Source: Parvibaculum sp.
GTDB lineage: Bacteria > Pseudomonadota > Alphaproteobacteria > Parvibaculales > Parvibaculaceae
DNA: 64,000 nucleotides
Direction: 5' to 3'
NCBI GenBank assembly: GCA_019635955.1
Contig: JAHBYL010000002.1
Coordinates: 1-64,000 of the forward strand
Part shown: positions 45,298-53,900 of the stretch, piece by piece
Layout of the letters: every line of letters starts with the position of its first letter
How positions within the stretch are numbered: the first letter of the stretch is position 1
Made by a program: the position numbers and the translations under genes
The notes under the pieces: generated by a model
Database searches by the model: none
What the model was told of the DNA's origin: nothing
What the model saw: only the letters and a program-made list of their open reading frames with translations

Positions 45298-46191
45298 TCA
45301 TGGCTTGAGTGACGCAGTCGAAGATGGCCGCAACCGCTCGAGATGCGAATGCAGGAGCGCAAGATCGGCCTCGAAGGCGCCGGCGATGCGCTTCTTGTCT
45401 GCCTCGGGCATCTCGGTTTTCTCCTGCTCGCGCTCATTGAAGCGCGCGAGGCCCCAGCCGCGATGCAGCCCGATGGACCGCTTCAACCGCACCCCCAGTC
45501 TGATCATCGCCTGAAGCGCCAGGCTTCGGCGGCCCCGGGCCTGATTGGCCACTGGAAAGCTCTGCCTTCCATCGTCAGGAACACCGAGAAAGCCAAGGAC
45601 CCGCAGGTATTCCTGCCGCGGATTCTCCTGCATGCTCTCGAGCGAGATATGCAATATCCGGCTGGGCTCGACCCGCCCAAGCAACCGGCCCACCTGCTCG
45701 CCAAGAGAGCATGCCGCCAGATATTGCAGAAAGGCTGCTTCCTTGCATTTTGGCGGAATGGATTTCCCGGTTTGGCGCGCCGGCTGCAATTCCCAGGCGC
45801 GCATGAAATCGGGCTCGTCCTCGTTCATTTTCCTGAGATTGTGATGATGGAGGGATATCGCCATCTCCACCGGATCGCGGCTCATGATGATGAATTTGGC
45901 GTCAGGGTTGTAGGCAAGGATGTTCGCCAGCGCATCTCGGGAATAGAGATACCAGGTCGATGCCTCTCCCACCGCGATATGCGACGGCCTTACCTCGCTA
46001 AACAGCCTTTCATATTCTTGCCGCGACTTCACATTCCGGTTGCCGAGATCGGTGCTGAAGAAATGCGGCTCCTTGACCGGCGAAACATATACGGCCGGAT
46101 TCTCGGACAGCCACTGGGCGAGCGACGTCGTCCCGCATTTCGGGGCGCCCAGAATGAAGAAGTTCGCCCTCTTATCCACTTCATCGCGCAA
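45298..46191 (-). CDS. PAPS-dependent sulfotransferase (2 of 4)
   Basis: The 297-residue protein has the 5'-phosphosulfate loop FILGAPKCGTTSLAQWLSEN at the start, KEPHFFSTDLGNR after it, and the 3'-phosphate site FIIMSRDPVEMAISLHHHN. These are features of the carbohydrate sulfotransferase family (heparan-sulfate-like). The start overlaps the end of the GT2 gene by 11 bp. It is close in style to the copy at 47080 (APKCGTTSL, same PHFF block), which suggests duplication. Confidence 0.9.
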   Translation of the reverse strand: MRDEVDKRANFFILGAPKCGTTSLAQWLSENPAVYVSPVKEPHFFSTDLGNRNVKSRQEYERLFSEVRPSHIAVGEASTWYLYSRDALANILAYNPDAKFIIMSRDPVEMAISLHHHNLRKMNEDEPDFMRAWELQPARQTGKSIPPKCKEAAFLQYLAACSLGEQVGRLLGRVEPSRILHISLESMQENPRQEYLRVLGFLGVPDDGRQSFPVANQARGRRSLALQAMIRLGVRLKRSIGLHRGWGLARFNEREQEKTEMPEADKKRIAGAFEADLALLHSHLERLRPSSTASLKP

Positions 46192-47083
46192 GGGTCAGCC
46201 TCACAAATCGCCGGACGGAGGAAGGAACAATCCATGGCCGCAATGCGAGGAGGAATGTCTTCAGTCCCGTGGGTTTCAGATGCCACAGTTCACGGAATAT
46301 CCATGGAACGGCTGCCAGGCGCCCGTCATATGCAGCCTTGCGGCTCAAAATTCCCGCCACGAAACGCGCGCGGCCCTTCGGGGTCATCAAAGTCTTTCGC
46401 TTTTCATACCAACTCTGCGTATTGGCAAATCCACCGGGCCTGCTCAGCCCCTCACCGGGCTTCAAATGCCTCTCACATATGACCGCTCGGCTCACGACAA
46501 GCGGCACAACGGTGGTGGCACGCATCAACCAATCCCAGTCTTCATGCCGCTCGAGGGTTTCATCCAGCGGAAACTCGCCGAACACACGCGCAGGCGCCAT
46601 CAAGGTCGAGGTATGAAGCCCCCCTGCACCACCAAAGAGAATCTGGTCGACCGGCGTACCGTCGGGCATAATTTTCCGCGGGCGCTTCGAGAGGAATTTT
46701 TCGTTCGAAAAGACCGCCTCTACTCCCGCAATCACGGCCTCTGCCTTGCCCGACTTGTCCAGCGCCTCGAACTGTGCCGCCAGTTTTTTCGGCAGCCAGA
46801 TATCGTCGTCATCGAGCAGCGCGATCCAGTTGCCTTTCGCTTGCCTTATGCCGAAATTTCTGGTGGCCGAAGCGTTCTTTCTCCGCGGCGCTTCGAGAAA
46901 CCTTACCGATGGCTCGCTCAACTCGCCGATCAAGCGTGCCTTTTCCGCATCCGGACCGTCATTGACCACGATCACCTCAAGGGGGTGCAGGGTCTGCGAC
47001 AAGGCGGAGCGGATAGCGCGGATTACTTCCTCGTGCCGCTGATAGGTCGGTATCACGACCGATATGGAGCGTTCATTGATCAT
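46181..47083 (-). CDS. Family 2 glycosyltransferase
   Basis: The 300-residue protein starts MINERSISVVIPTYQRHEEV at 47083, where its ATG overlaps the upstream sulfotransferase stop (ATGA); an ATG 21 nt 5' is less likely. It has the GT-A fold with VVIPTYQRHEEV, EVIVVNDGPD and the DXD-type WIALLDDDDIWLP. ETLERHEDWDWLMRATTV is the likely catalytic base region. It should add a sugar to the lipid-linked repeat. No membrane helix is seen. Confidence 0.93.
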   Translation of the reverse strand: MINERSISVVIPTYQRHEEVIRAIRSALSQTLHPLEVIVVNDGPDAEKARLIGELSEPSVRFLEAPRRKNASATRNFGIRQAKGNWIALLDDDDIWLPKKLAAQFEALDKSGKAEAVIAGVEAVFSNEKFLSKRPRKIMPDGTPVDQILFGGAGGLHTSTLMAPARVFGEFPLDETLERHEDWDWLMRATTVVPLVVSRAVICERHLKPGEGLSRPGGFANTQSWYEKRKTLMTPKGRARFVAGILSRKAAYDGRLAAVPWIFRELWHLKPTGLKTFLLALRPWIVPSSVRRFVRLTLAR

Positions 47084-47979
47084 GGGCGGAGGGCCGGATT
47101 CCATCGGCGCAGGTCACGGCCGGTCAGCTCCTGCAGAAGAGCGATATCCGTTTCGAATTCACGATAGAGCTCCATCTTGAACTCATCCGAAATTTCCTTG
47201 TTCGTCTTTTCGACCCGTCCATGCCGCTTGAGAAGCGCATATGCTCCGATGCCCGGAAGGCCGAGACGCCGCCGCAAGCCCCCGAAAACCCTGAACAGGC
47301 GATTCAACATCGGAAAGCGATGCGTCTTTGCCTTGTTCAGAACCGGAAACTCTGTGCGCCCGTCATCTTTGACACCGAGAAATTCCAGCACGCTCAGATA
47401 GGCCTTTCGCGGATCGGCAATCATGTCGCCGAGGTAAAGCCAAAAGACGTTCTCCCGGCCGGCAACATCGAGAAGATTGCGAAGCGCCGCACCAAGCATC
47501 GCCTGATCCTTGTAGAGGAGCGACGAAGGGCTTTTGCAGGATGGAGGAATATGGCGACCTTGGCGCCGCTCATCCTGAAGCTTCCAGGCGGCCTCGAAAT
47601 CTTCCACATTTTCCCGCGCGAGAAACAGGCATTCGGAATGCCATGAACGTACCAGCTCGACGGGATTTCTCAACATGACAACGAATTTGGGCGCGCTTGT
47701 CGCTTCGACAATCCGGGAGATGGATTCCTTCGACGTGAAGTAACTGGTGGAACCATCGAGCAGTATCTTTTTGCTCGCAGGGCAACCCTCGTACAGGCTG
47801 AGATAAGAGGCAAAGCTGCCGCAATTATTCAGCTCTGCATTGAAAAAATGCGGCTCCTTCTTCGCGGGAAGAAAGATATCCGGATGTTCAGACAACCAGT
47901 TTGCAAGCGAGGTCGTTCCGCATTTCGGGGCGCCGGCAAGAAAAGTATTAGGTATCGGAACCGGTTTCGTGACGGACAT
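47080..47979 (-). CDS. PAPS-dependent sulfotransferase (3 of 4)
   Basis: The 299-residue protein shows the PAPS-binding loop FLAGAPKCGTTSLANWLSEH, PAKKEPHFFNAELNN and the 3'-phosphate site FVVMLRNPVELVRSWHSE. It pairs with the copy at 45298 by sequence style. It starts 3 bp after the flippase stop, so the two are tightly linked. As a soluble protein it would act on the cytoplasmic nucleotide sugar or on the lipid-linked unit before export. Confidence 0.9.
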   Translation of the reverse strand: MSVTKPVPIPNTFLAGAPKCGTTSLANWLSEHPDIFLPAKKEPHFFNAELNNCGSFASYLSLYEGCPASKKILLDGSTSYFTSKESISRIVEATSAPKFVVMLRNPVELVRSWHSECLFLARENVEDFEAAWKLQDERRQGRHIPPSCKSPSSLLYKDQAMLGAALRNLLDVAGRENVFWLYLGDMIADPRKAYLSVLEFLGVKDDGRTEFPVLNKAKTHRFPMLNRLFRVFGGLRRRLGLPGIGAYALLKRHGRVEKTNKEISDEFKMELYREFETDIALLQELTGRDLRRWNPALRP

Positions 47980-47982
47980 GAC

Positions 47983-49308
47983 TCACCTTCCGAAAGCTGA
48001 AGGTTCGATATTGATACGGGAGATGACCGCAAAGCGCATCATGACATTCCAGATCACCAGGGATACCGCCGTCGCGATGGCAGCTCCTGTCATACCGTAA
48101 GACGGCACGAGAACGAAGTTCAGCAGAATGTTGACGGAGGCCGACACAAGGACCGACACAAGCGTGTCGCGCTCATGCCCCGTCATGTTCAACAGGAAGC
48201 CGACCGATCCCATGGCTGCATTGACCAGCTGCCCGGCAGCAAGGATGGCCAATGCCAGACTTCCCTCCCGATAGGCCTCCCCGAAGACGAAGCCAAGAAT
48301 GGGAGCGCCGAACAGAACAAAGACGATAACCGGCGGCAAGGCGAGGAGGAGAATGATACGCGCGCTGAGCGTGACCAGCCTCTGCAACCGTTTCATGTCT
48401 CCTTGCCGGTAGAGCCGCGCGAAATGCGGCTGCAGCACAAGGTTCATGGCCTGCAGGCCGAAAATCACGAGCAGTCCGATCTGGTAGACGACCTTGTAGA
48501 TCCCGACTTCTTCATCGCTGCGAAAAATGCCGATTGTGATTATGTCTGCCTGGTTGTTGATCAGCTGCAGTCCGGCAATCAGGGCGAGCGGTATCATCGC
48601 TCCGATCCACTCGCGCGGCATCTGCCGCGACGTGCGTGTCTGCCGCACTTCTGCAGGACTGAACCTGTAAAGCAGCACTGCCCCTAAGAAAAACGACACG
48701 ACCGCCGCCAGCACATACCAGCCCATCACCTTTTGCGGCGTGCCGATCGGCCCGAAAGTGCCGGCGGCGGCGAGCACAAGCAGAACGAGAAGAAGCGCCA
48801 GCGGGCGAATGATGCTTTCCGGCAATTGGCCGAACACGACCATCCGAAGGCCTCGCAGGCTCGCCGATCTGAGATTCCCCAATGCAATGAACGGCACCAG
48901 CACAGCGCCGACGACAAGCGTCTCAAGTCTCGGCGAACTGTCCAGCAGCAGATATGCGACGCCAAGGCCGGCGAGACACACAGCGGAAAGCGCAAGGACC
49001 ACGAGGGACGCCCAGCGCCACAAGCCGCGCATCAGCGGCCAGTCGGCATCTGCCTGCGCCTTGGCAGTTTCACGGACCACGAGCTGCGGCAATCCGACCT
49101 GCACCGGCAGCGCGACGATGGTCAGAACGGCCAGGGCGAACGAATAGACGCCATAGCCTGCTGGACCGAGCAGACGGGCCAGCGCGACCGATACGCCGAA
49201 GGCGAGACCCACGCTGGCGATCTTGACCGCCATGCTTCCCACGCCGCCGCGCAGCAGCAGGGCACGCAATCCATCGCCTTCGAACAGACGCCGGAGATGC
49301 CTAGCCAA
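47983..49308 (-). CDS. Wzx-type polysaccharide flippase
   Basis: The 441-residue protein is a MATE/MOP-superfamily membrane protein with about 12-14 helices and no signal peptide. The N-terminal SMAVKIASVGLAFGVSVALA and GPAGYGVYSFALAVLTIVAL blocks are typical of Wzx/RfbX. It is predicted to flip the undecaprenyl-linked repeat across the inner membrane. Its start overlaps the end of the polymerase gene by 8 bp. This gene and the polymerase in one operon with sulfotransferases show that the sulfated unit is Wzx/Wzy-handled. Confidence 0.92.
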   Translation of the reverse strand: MARHLRRLFEGDGLRALLLRGGVGSMAVKIASVGLAFGVSVALARLLGPAGYGVYSFALAVLTIVALPVQVGLPQLVVRETAKAQADADWPLMRGLWRWASLVVLALSAVCLAGLGVAYLLLDSSPRLETLVVGAVLVPFIALGNLRSASLRGLRMVVFGQLPESIIRPLALLLVLLVLAAAGTFGPIGTPQKVMGWYVLAAVVSFFLGAVLLYRFSPAEVRQTRTSRQMPREWIGAMIPLALIAGLQLINNQADIITIGIFRSDEEVGIYKVVYQIGLLVIFGLQAMNLVLQPHFARLYRQGDMKRLQRLVTLSARIILLLALPPVIVFVLFGAPILGFVFGEAYREGSLALAILAAGQLVNAAMGSVGFLLNMTGHERDTLVSVLVSASVNILLNFVLVPSYGMTGAAIATAVSLVIWNVMMRFAVISRINIEPSAFGR

Positions 49309-50497
49309 ACCGGGTCCCCATCACGGGTGTCCGCGCCACTGCCGGCCGCTTGACGACCCTGTGCGCAGCGCGCCCCCCGTAGGACAGGACCAGCGCCAGG
49401 AATATCCAGAGGAAGGTCGTGCGGAGCCCCTGATGCGTGACCTGATAAAGCGCCGGACCGACTGCAATGGCCAGAACATGGAGCGGTACGCGGCGGAACA
49501 CGGCGATCACCAGAACGAGGACGAGAAGGATCCCGACGATACCGTATGAGAAAACAATCGTGCCGAAGGACGAGTGAAGCTCGATCGTCGTGCCGAAGCG
49601 CCACAGACCCTTCTCGCCCGCGCCGAAGAGCAGGTAGTAGTCGTAGTCGAAGATACGGTCGTATCCCCGGAAACCTTCCATGTTCACTTTGTTGTCAAAT
49701 CTCGCCGAGCGCTGTATCGCCGCCTGGAACCGCGTGACCATGAAGTCGCCCAGCACGAGACCGAATACGGCGACAAGGGCAAAGGCGCCCAGCAGAAGCT
49801 GGGTCACCGTCTTGAAAGGGTTGCCCCTGAGGATTTTCAGGGCAGCGCCGCCGAGAACGGCAAGAAGCGCCGCGATGGCACCGAACGACACCGAGCCCAT
49901 GACGCCGAAGATGCAGCACACCGCGACGACAAGCCCCGAGATACCGAGCATCTCGCGCCTGTCCGCAATCACGGCAAAGGACGCAAGCAGCAGGACCGAG
50001 AAATATCCGAGCTGGTTCGGATTGTTGAACCCGCCGAGCTGGCGCATGCGCTCCGCATCATATCCCGTCACGACGAGGAGGAAGAGCACCGACGCGCAAA
50101 GCATGAGAGCGAGCACCAGCAGGCGCCGGAAGCCTTCGTGGTCCTGGGCCGCCTTGATGGTGAAAGCGGTGAAGACAAGGAAGTTGAAGGTGTAGAAAAG
50201 GGGCGCGAACGCGATACCCGCATCCTCATGAATAATCCCGTTGACCAGCGAAACGGTCCAGACCCAGACGACGAATGCGAGATAGGCAAGCACGGCGAAT
50301 TTGGCGTCAGGAGAGATAGCGACGCGGGAGCCTTGCCTGCTCATCGTGAAGAATGTCACGACAATCCACAGCACCATCAGAAAATCACCGGGCTGCGGCA
50401 GCCCGCTCGGGAACACATAGACGGGCGCAAGCGCGATCGCCGCGATCAGGAGCAGTGCGTACGGTCCGATTTTCGGGATCCTGATTCTGATCCTCAT
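49301..50497 (-). CDS. Wzy-like O-antigen polymerase/ligase family membrane protein
   Basis: The 398-residue protein has 10-12 predicted helices and starts MRIRIRIPKIGPYALLLIAA. The features of the Wzy/WaaL fold are a GGFNNPNQLGYFSVLLLAS block and a late, large periplasmic loop with SARFDNKVNMEGFRGYD and FGAGEKGLWRF, then LHSSFGTIVFSYGIVGIL. Sequence is too variable in this family to tell polymerase from ligase. It lies directly upstream of the flippase and 4 bp after a sulfotransferase gene, which favours polymerase. Confidence 0.82.
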   Translation of the reverse strand: MRIRIRIPKIGPYALLLIAAIALAPVYVFPSGLPQPGDFLMVLWIVVTFFTMSRQGSRVAISPDAKFAVLAYLAFVVWVWTVSLVNGIIHEDAGIAFAPLFYTFNFLVFTAFTIKAAQDHEGFRRLLVLALMLCASVLFLLVVTGYDAERMRQLGGFNNPNQLGYFSVLLLASFAVIADRREMLGISGLVVAVCCIFGVMGSVSFGAIAALLAVLGGAALKILRGNPFKTVTQLLLGAFALVAVFGLVLGDFMVTRFQAAIQRSARFDNKVNMEGFRGYDRIFDYDYYLLFGAGEKGLWRFGTTIELHSSFGTIVFSYGIVGILLVLVLVIAVFRRVPLHVLAIAVGPALYQVTHQGLRTTFLWIFLALVLSYGGRAAHRVVKRPAVARTPVMGTRFG

Positions 50498-50501
50498 GAC
50501 G

Positions 50502-51380
50502 TCACCGGCCCTCCCAAAGAGGAATCGGCCGCCCGAGATAGGCCTCCACGGCCGTCCGGTCCACTTCGAAATCCCGGGAAAACTTCTCCGTCTCTGCAGG
50601 CGTCACGCCACTGCCGCCTTCCTTCTTGAGAAAGACGCTGCGGTCGATGCCGATACGGCGCAACCAATCCGTCAGCCATTCCAGGTCATGGTCGCGCAGC
50701 TTCCGTCGGACCTTCTTTGCAAATCGCGTCAGGCCGGGCGAGCGCGCCGCTCCTTTCGTTTCGCGGACACGGCCCTCCGGCCGTGCGGCCAGCATCGCGG
50801 CGGCATCGACATTCAGAAATCCTGCAAGCTCCGTCAGGAATTTTTCCTGCGCGGCATCGCTCGAAAAAATTTCCTCATATATGGCGACGAATATGCGGTC
50901 GCGGCGGAAATTCCGGGCGACCGCCGCAAGGCGTTCCGAGTAGCGGCTGTATTCGATCAGATGAGGATGCGCTTCGACCACCTCGGTCAGGCTTCCATCG
51001 GCCACCGCATTCTCGAGCAGCATCCGGTAATGCGAAACCATGCGCCGGAAAGGATCGCGCAGAAGAATGATGATGCCCACATCCGGATTGTAGGCCGCGA
51101 TCCGCGCCAGCGTTTCGTCATGGCCGATATAGTTCGTCGATATTTCGCCGGTGGCACCGCCTTCGCCGCGGGGCTGGAACAGACCCTCATACCAGTCCCG
51201 GCCGCGATCATGGTAACGGCTGAAGAAGAACACCTCTTTCTGATGTTCCGGCATGACGATCTGCGGATGGTTCCGCAGCAGCAGGTCGAGCCATGTCGTG
51301 CCGCATTTCGGCGGGCCGATGCCCAGGAAATTGACCACCGGCAAGCGATCCTGAGTAGGCCTGATCGCTTCTTGATGCAT
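50502..51380 (-). CDS. PAPS-dependent sulfotransferase (4 of 4)
   Basis: The 292-residue protein is the first gene of the minus-strand polysaccharide operon. FLGIGPPKCGTTWLDLLLRN is the 5'-phosphosulfate loop and IIILLRDPFRRMVSHYRML the 3'-phosphate site. HQKEVFFFSRYHDRGRDWYE is a substrate-binding block. The start ATG lies at the edge of a 300-bp divergent region shared with the ligase gene. It is more divergent from copies 2 and 3, so a different acceptor hydroxyl is likely. Confidence 0.9.
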   Translation of the reverse strand: MHQEAIRPTQDRLPVVNFLGIGPPKCGTTWLDLLLRNHPQIVMPEHQKEVFFFSRYHDRGRDWYEGLFQPRGEGGATGEISTNYIGHDETLARIAAYNPDVGIIILLRDPFRRMVSHYRMLLENAVADGSLTEVVEAHPHLIEYSRYSERLAAVARNFRRDRIFVAIYEEIFSSDAAQEKFLTELAGFLNVDAAAMLAARPEGRVRETKGAARSPGLTRFAKKVRRKLRDHDLEWLTDWLRRIGIDRSVFLKKEGGSGVTPAETEKFSRDFEVDRTAVEAYLGRPIPLWEGR

Positions 51381-51680
51381 GTCGGAGAACCTCTTGAGCC
51401 GGTGGGCAGAGTTTAGTTCGCGGCCGGGCTCATTGCAAAGCCCCGCCCTTCCGTAAGCCGTATTTTCCCGGCAGGTGTGTTCCCGTCCCGGTTAACCAAC
51501 GCCCGGACCGCGCCGGCATCGGAGCTCAATAAAAGGTGTCTATCGGGAGCGGACTTCGCGGGATATTCTGCGCCGGTTCAACCAGGGCATGACGATCTGG
51601 CATGCCGGTTGAAGGGTAATGGTTGACCATTCACACAGGCTCAAACCCATGACGCTGATCGCAGGCCCGCAGGACGGCAC
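51381..51680. promoter_or_regulatory. Divergent promoter region of the sulfotransferase operon and the ligase gene
   Basis: This 300-bp region has no gene. It contains an imperfect hairpin-forming repeat at 51577-51613 (TTCAACC-AG-GGCATG, 9-nt loop, CATGCC-GGTTGAA; 13 paired bases with a 2-nt bulge) and a GGTTAACC sequence near 51490. Promoters for both directions should lie here. Confidence 0.55.
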
Positions 51681-53138
51681 ATGTCCGATAAATTGACGGA
51701 CCGTCTGGCCGGCCTGCTGTTTGCCATCCTGATATTGATCCTCGCGCTGGCGCCCCTGCCGCTTGGCAGCAACAGGCCGCTCCCCGCCAACCTTATCGGC
51801 GTGGCAACCGGACTGCTGGTTGCGATCGGGGCGGCGCTTTCAATCTTCAACGAAAGGCGTGCACCGTTTCTGCCGGTACCGGGCCTCCGGCTCCCCGCGA
51901 TCCTGTTTGGCGTGACCATTCTTTGGGCATTCATCCAATGGATGCCGCTGCCGTTTGCCGGTCTCTCCCATCCCTTGTGGGACGAGGCATCTTCGGCGCT
52001 AGGCGAGCCACTGGCGCATCGCATCTCGCTCGACCCGGGGCGAACCCTGAGCGCCCTCGTCAATCTTCTGTCATATGCAGCGGTTTTCATGGCTGCGCTC
52101 TGGATGACGCGAAAGACGGAGCGCGCCCAGGCGGCGCGGCTCTGGATTGTCGCCATCGGCGCAGTCTATGCAGCCTATGGCGTAATCAATCTTGCCGCAG
52201 GCCCCGGCTGGCTGCCCGGGCAGATCATCGCGAGCCACGGGAAATCCCTGGTTTCGACTTTCGTGAACAGGAACAACTTCGCGACCTTTGCTGGCTTGTG
52301 CCTGTTATGCGCCTTCTCGGTTTTGCTGGACCGCGTCTGGCACATCCTCTCGACCTCACGCCCGGCTCGGCAGAAGGCAGCGCTCGTCATCGAATCTCTG
52401 GTGCTCCAATCGGGAATTGCGACGGCGAGCACACTGGTGCTTGCCTTGGCCCTCTTCTTGACCGCATCGCGGGGCGGCATCGCCGCGACCCTGTGTGCCT
52501 TGATGCTGCTGACATATCTGCGAATGCGCGGATCGGCTCAGGGAGGACCAGGCCGGTTCATCATGCCGCTCTTGCTGGTCATTGCCGTGAGCATCGGCTT
52601 CATTGCCGGTGGCGACCGTTTGATGACGCGAATTGAGCGAGGCGGCGTCTGGATCACCGAGGACATGAGCCGCTACCGGGTGTTCACGACAACGGCGGAG
52701 GCAATCGCCTCCGCGCCGCTCACCGGCACGGGTCTCGGAACATATGAAGGTGCAATCGAGCTCTATCGTTCAAATGACACAAGGCTCTTCACGATCTGGC
52801 AGCGGGCGCACAATTCCTATCTGGAAAGCACGATGGAGCTCGGCATACCGGCCGCTCTCTCGTTGCACGTAGCGATCCTGCTGCTGGCGGGAATTTGTCT
52901 TCGCGGATTGCGTGTCCGCCGGCGCGGGCGTTCCTTCCCGGCTCTGGGGCTCGCCGCCACGCTTCTGGTGGGATTGCACGCCCTTGTGGACTTCAGCCTG
53001 CAGATCCCCGCCGTGGCGCTGACCTATGCCTTCATCATGGGGTTCGCCGTCGCGCAGTCCGCGCCGGGCACTTCCCGGCGGCAGCAAAAGGAAGGCGCCG
53101 CTTCAACGCCTGCGCCGCCGCGGGAGCTCCTCGCCTGA
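51681..53138 (+). CDS. O-antigen ligase / Wzy_C-domain membrane protein
   Basis: The 485-residue protein starts MSDKLTDRLAGLLFAILILIL with AGGAC upstream. It has about 12 helices and the Wzy_C core: FVNRNNFATFAGLCLLCAF, LFLTASRGGIAATLCALML, and a periplasmic loop with RAHNSYLESTMELGIPAAL in which His is the ligase-type catalytic residue. This pattern is closer to O-antigen ligases than the 49301 protein. It may polymerise or attach a second glycan. Its 3' end overlaps by 36 bp the end of the convergent gene. Confidence 0.88.
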   Translation: MSDKLTDRLAGLLFAILILILALAPLPLGSNRPLPANLIGVATGLLVAIGAALSIFNERRAPFLPVPGLRLPAILFGVTILWAFIQWMPLPFAGLSHPLWDEASSALGEPLAHRISLDPGRTLSALVNLLSYAAVFMAALWMTRKTERAQAARLWIVAIGAVYAAYGVINLAAGPGWLPGQIIASHGKSLVSTFVNRNNFATFAGLCLLCAFSVLLDRVWHILSTSRPARQKAALVIESLVLQSGIATASTLVLALALFLTASRGGIAATLCALMLLTYLRMRGSAQGGPGRFIMPLLLVIAVSIGFIAGGDRLMTRIERGGVWITEDMSRYRVFTTTAEAIASAPLTGTGLGTYEGAIELYRSNDTRLFTIWQRAHNSYLESTMELGIPAALSLHVAILLLAGICLRGLRVRRRGRSFPALGLAATLLVGLHALVDFSLQIPAVALTYAFIMGFAVAQSAPGTSRRQQKEGAASTPAPPRELLA

Positions 53139-53900
53139 CAGCATCAGATGGTCGAACTGCTCCAGTAACGCGGGCTCCTGCCCGAGTTGCGCGCGGAAAG
53201 CAGCTCGCGCCGGCAACCCCGCCCGGAGATAGACATCGACAAGATGCCGCCTCAACTCACGTTGCTGCCAGAACTCCGAAACATGCCTTACCCCGTATGC
53301 GCGAAACTCTTGGGGCATCGCCTCCCAATGCAGCATCGCGATCCGGAATTGAACGAGCAATGCCGAGGCTCGGTTGGGCGTCGTCAGGCGCGAAAGACGA
53401 AGCGCCGGGAGTACCTCGCTGGCCGGCTTTCCGAGTTCCAGTCCGGCGTCTGCATAGAGAGCCCAGGCGAACCCGTTGGATGGCGCCGCCGCAACGGTTC
53501 GGCGCAGATACTCATATGCCTCCGCGCGCAGACAGTCGGCATCGCAGGATTGGCCGCCCTCACCTGCGGGACCGGCCGCGCGGCCAGAAATCGCCGCAAG
53601 CCGTCTCGAAATCAACGCGCGCGTGATCAAAAGGGACGCGTCGTTGGGCGCGATTTCGACAGCCCTGTTATAAATGTCCCTCGACAGCCAGAGCCGCTCC
53701 GGAGCCAGCTCTCTCCCGGACGAAAGGCCCTCACGCACATCGCCCAGGGAAAGCACGGCAATCTGCGCCCGGACGCGGGGCGATGCGACGGCAATCAGCA
53801 CAAGTGCGAGCCCCAGGACGGCAAGATATCCGCCCCAGTGGCCGTTCCTTGAAGTTCCGGAGCGGGAGCTTCTCTCCCGCATACCGCCGCTAATTGACAT
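53103..53900 (-). CDS. Membrane-anchored helical protein following wzc (function unknown)
   Basis: From ATG 53900 the protein has 265 residues. This start overlaps the wzc stop by 11 bp; an ATG at 53882 is an alternative. A single membrane helix (GGYLAVLGLALVLIAVASPR, residues about 23-42) is followed by a helical region that resembles tetratricopeptide-like pairs (IYNRAVEIAPNDASLLITRALI, FAWALYADAGLELGKPAS). A Cys pair (QSCDADCLRAEAY) lies in the middle. The tail is basic (LPRRRRR). Such genes often follow Wzc in alphaproteobacterial exopolysaccharide operons; no activity is known to me. Confidence 0.65.
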   Translation of the reverse strand: MSISGGMRERSSRSGTSRNGHWGGYLAVLGLALVLIAVASPRVRAQIAVLSLGDVREGLSSGRELAPERLWLSRDIYNRAVEIAPNDASLLITRALISRRLAAISGRAAGPAGEGGQSCDADCLRAEAYEYLRRTVAAAPSNGFAWALYADAGLELGKPASEVLPALRLSRLTTPNRASALLVQFRIAMLHWEAMPQEFRAYGVRHVSEFWQQRELRRHLVDVYLRAGLPARAAFRAQLGQEPALLEQFDHLMLSGEELPRRRRR

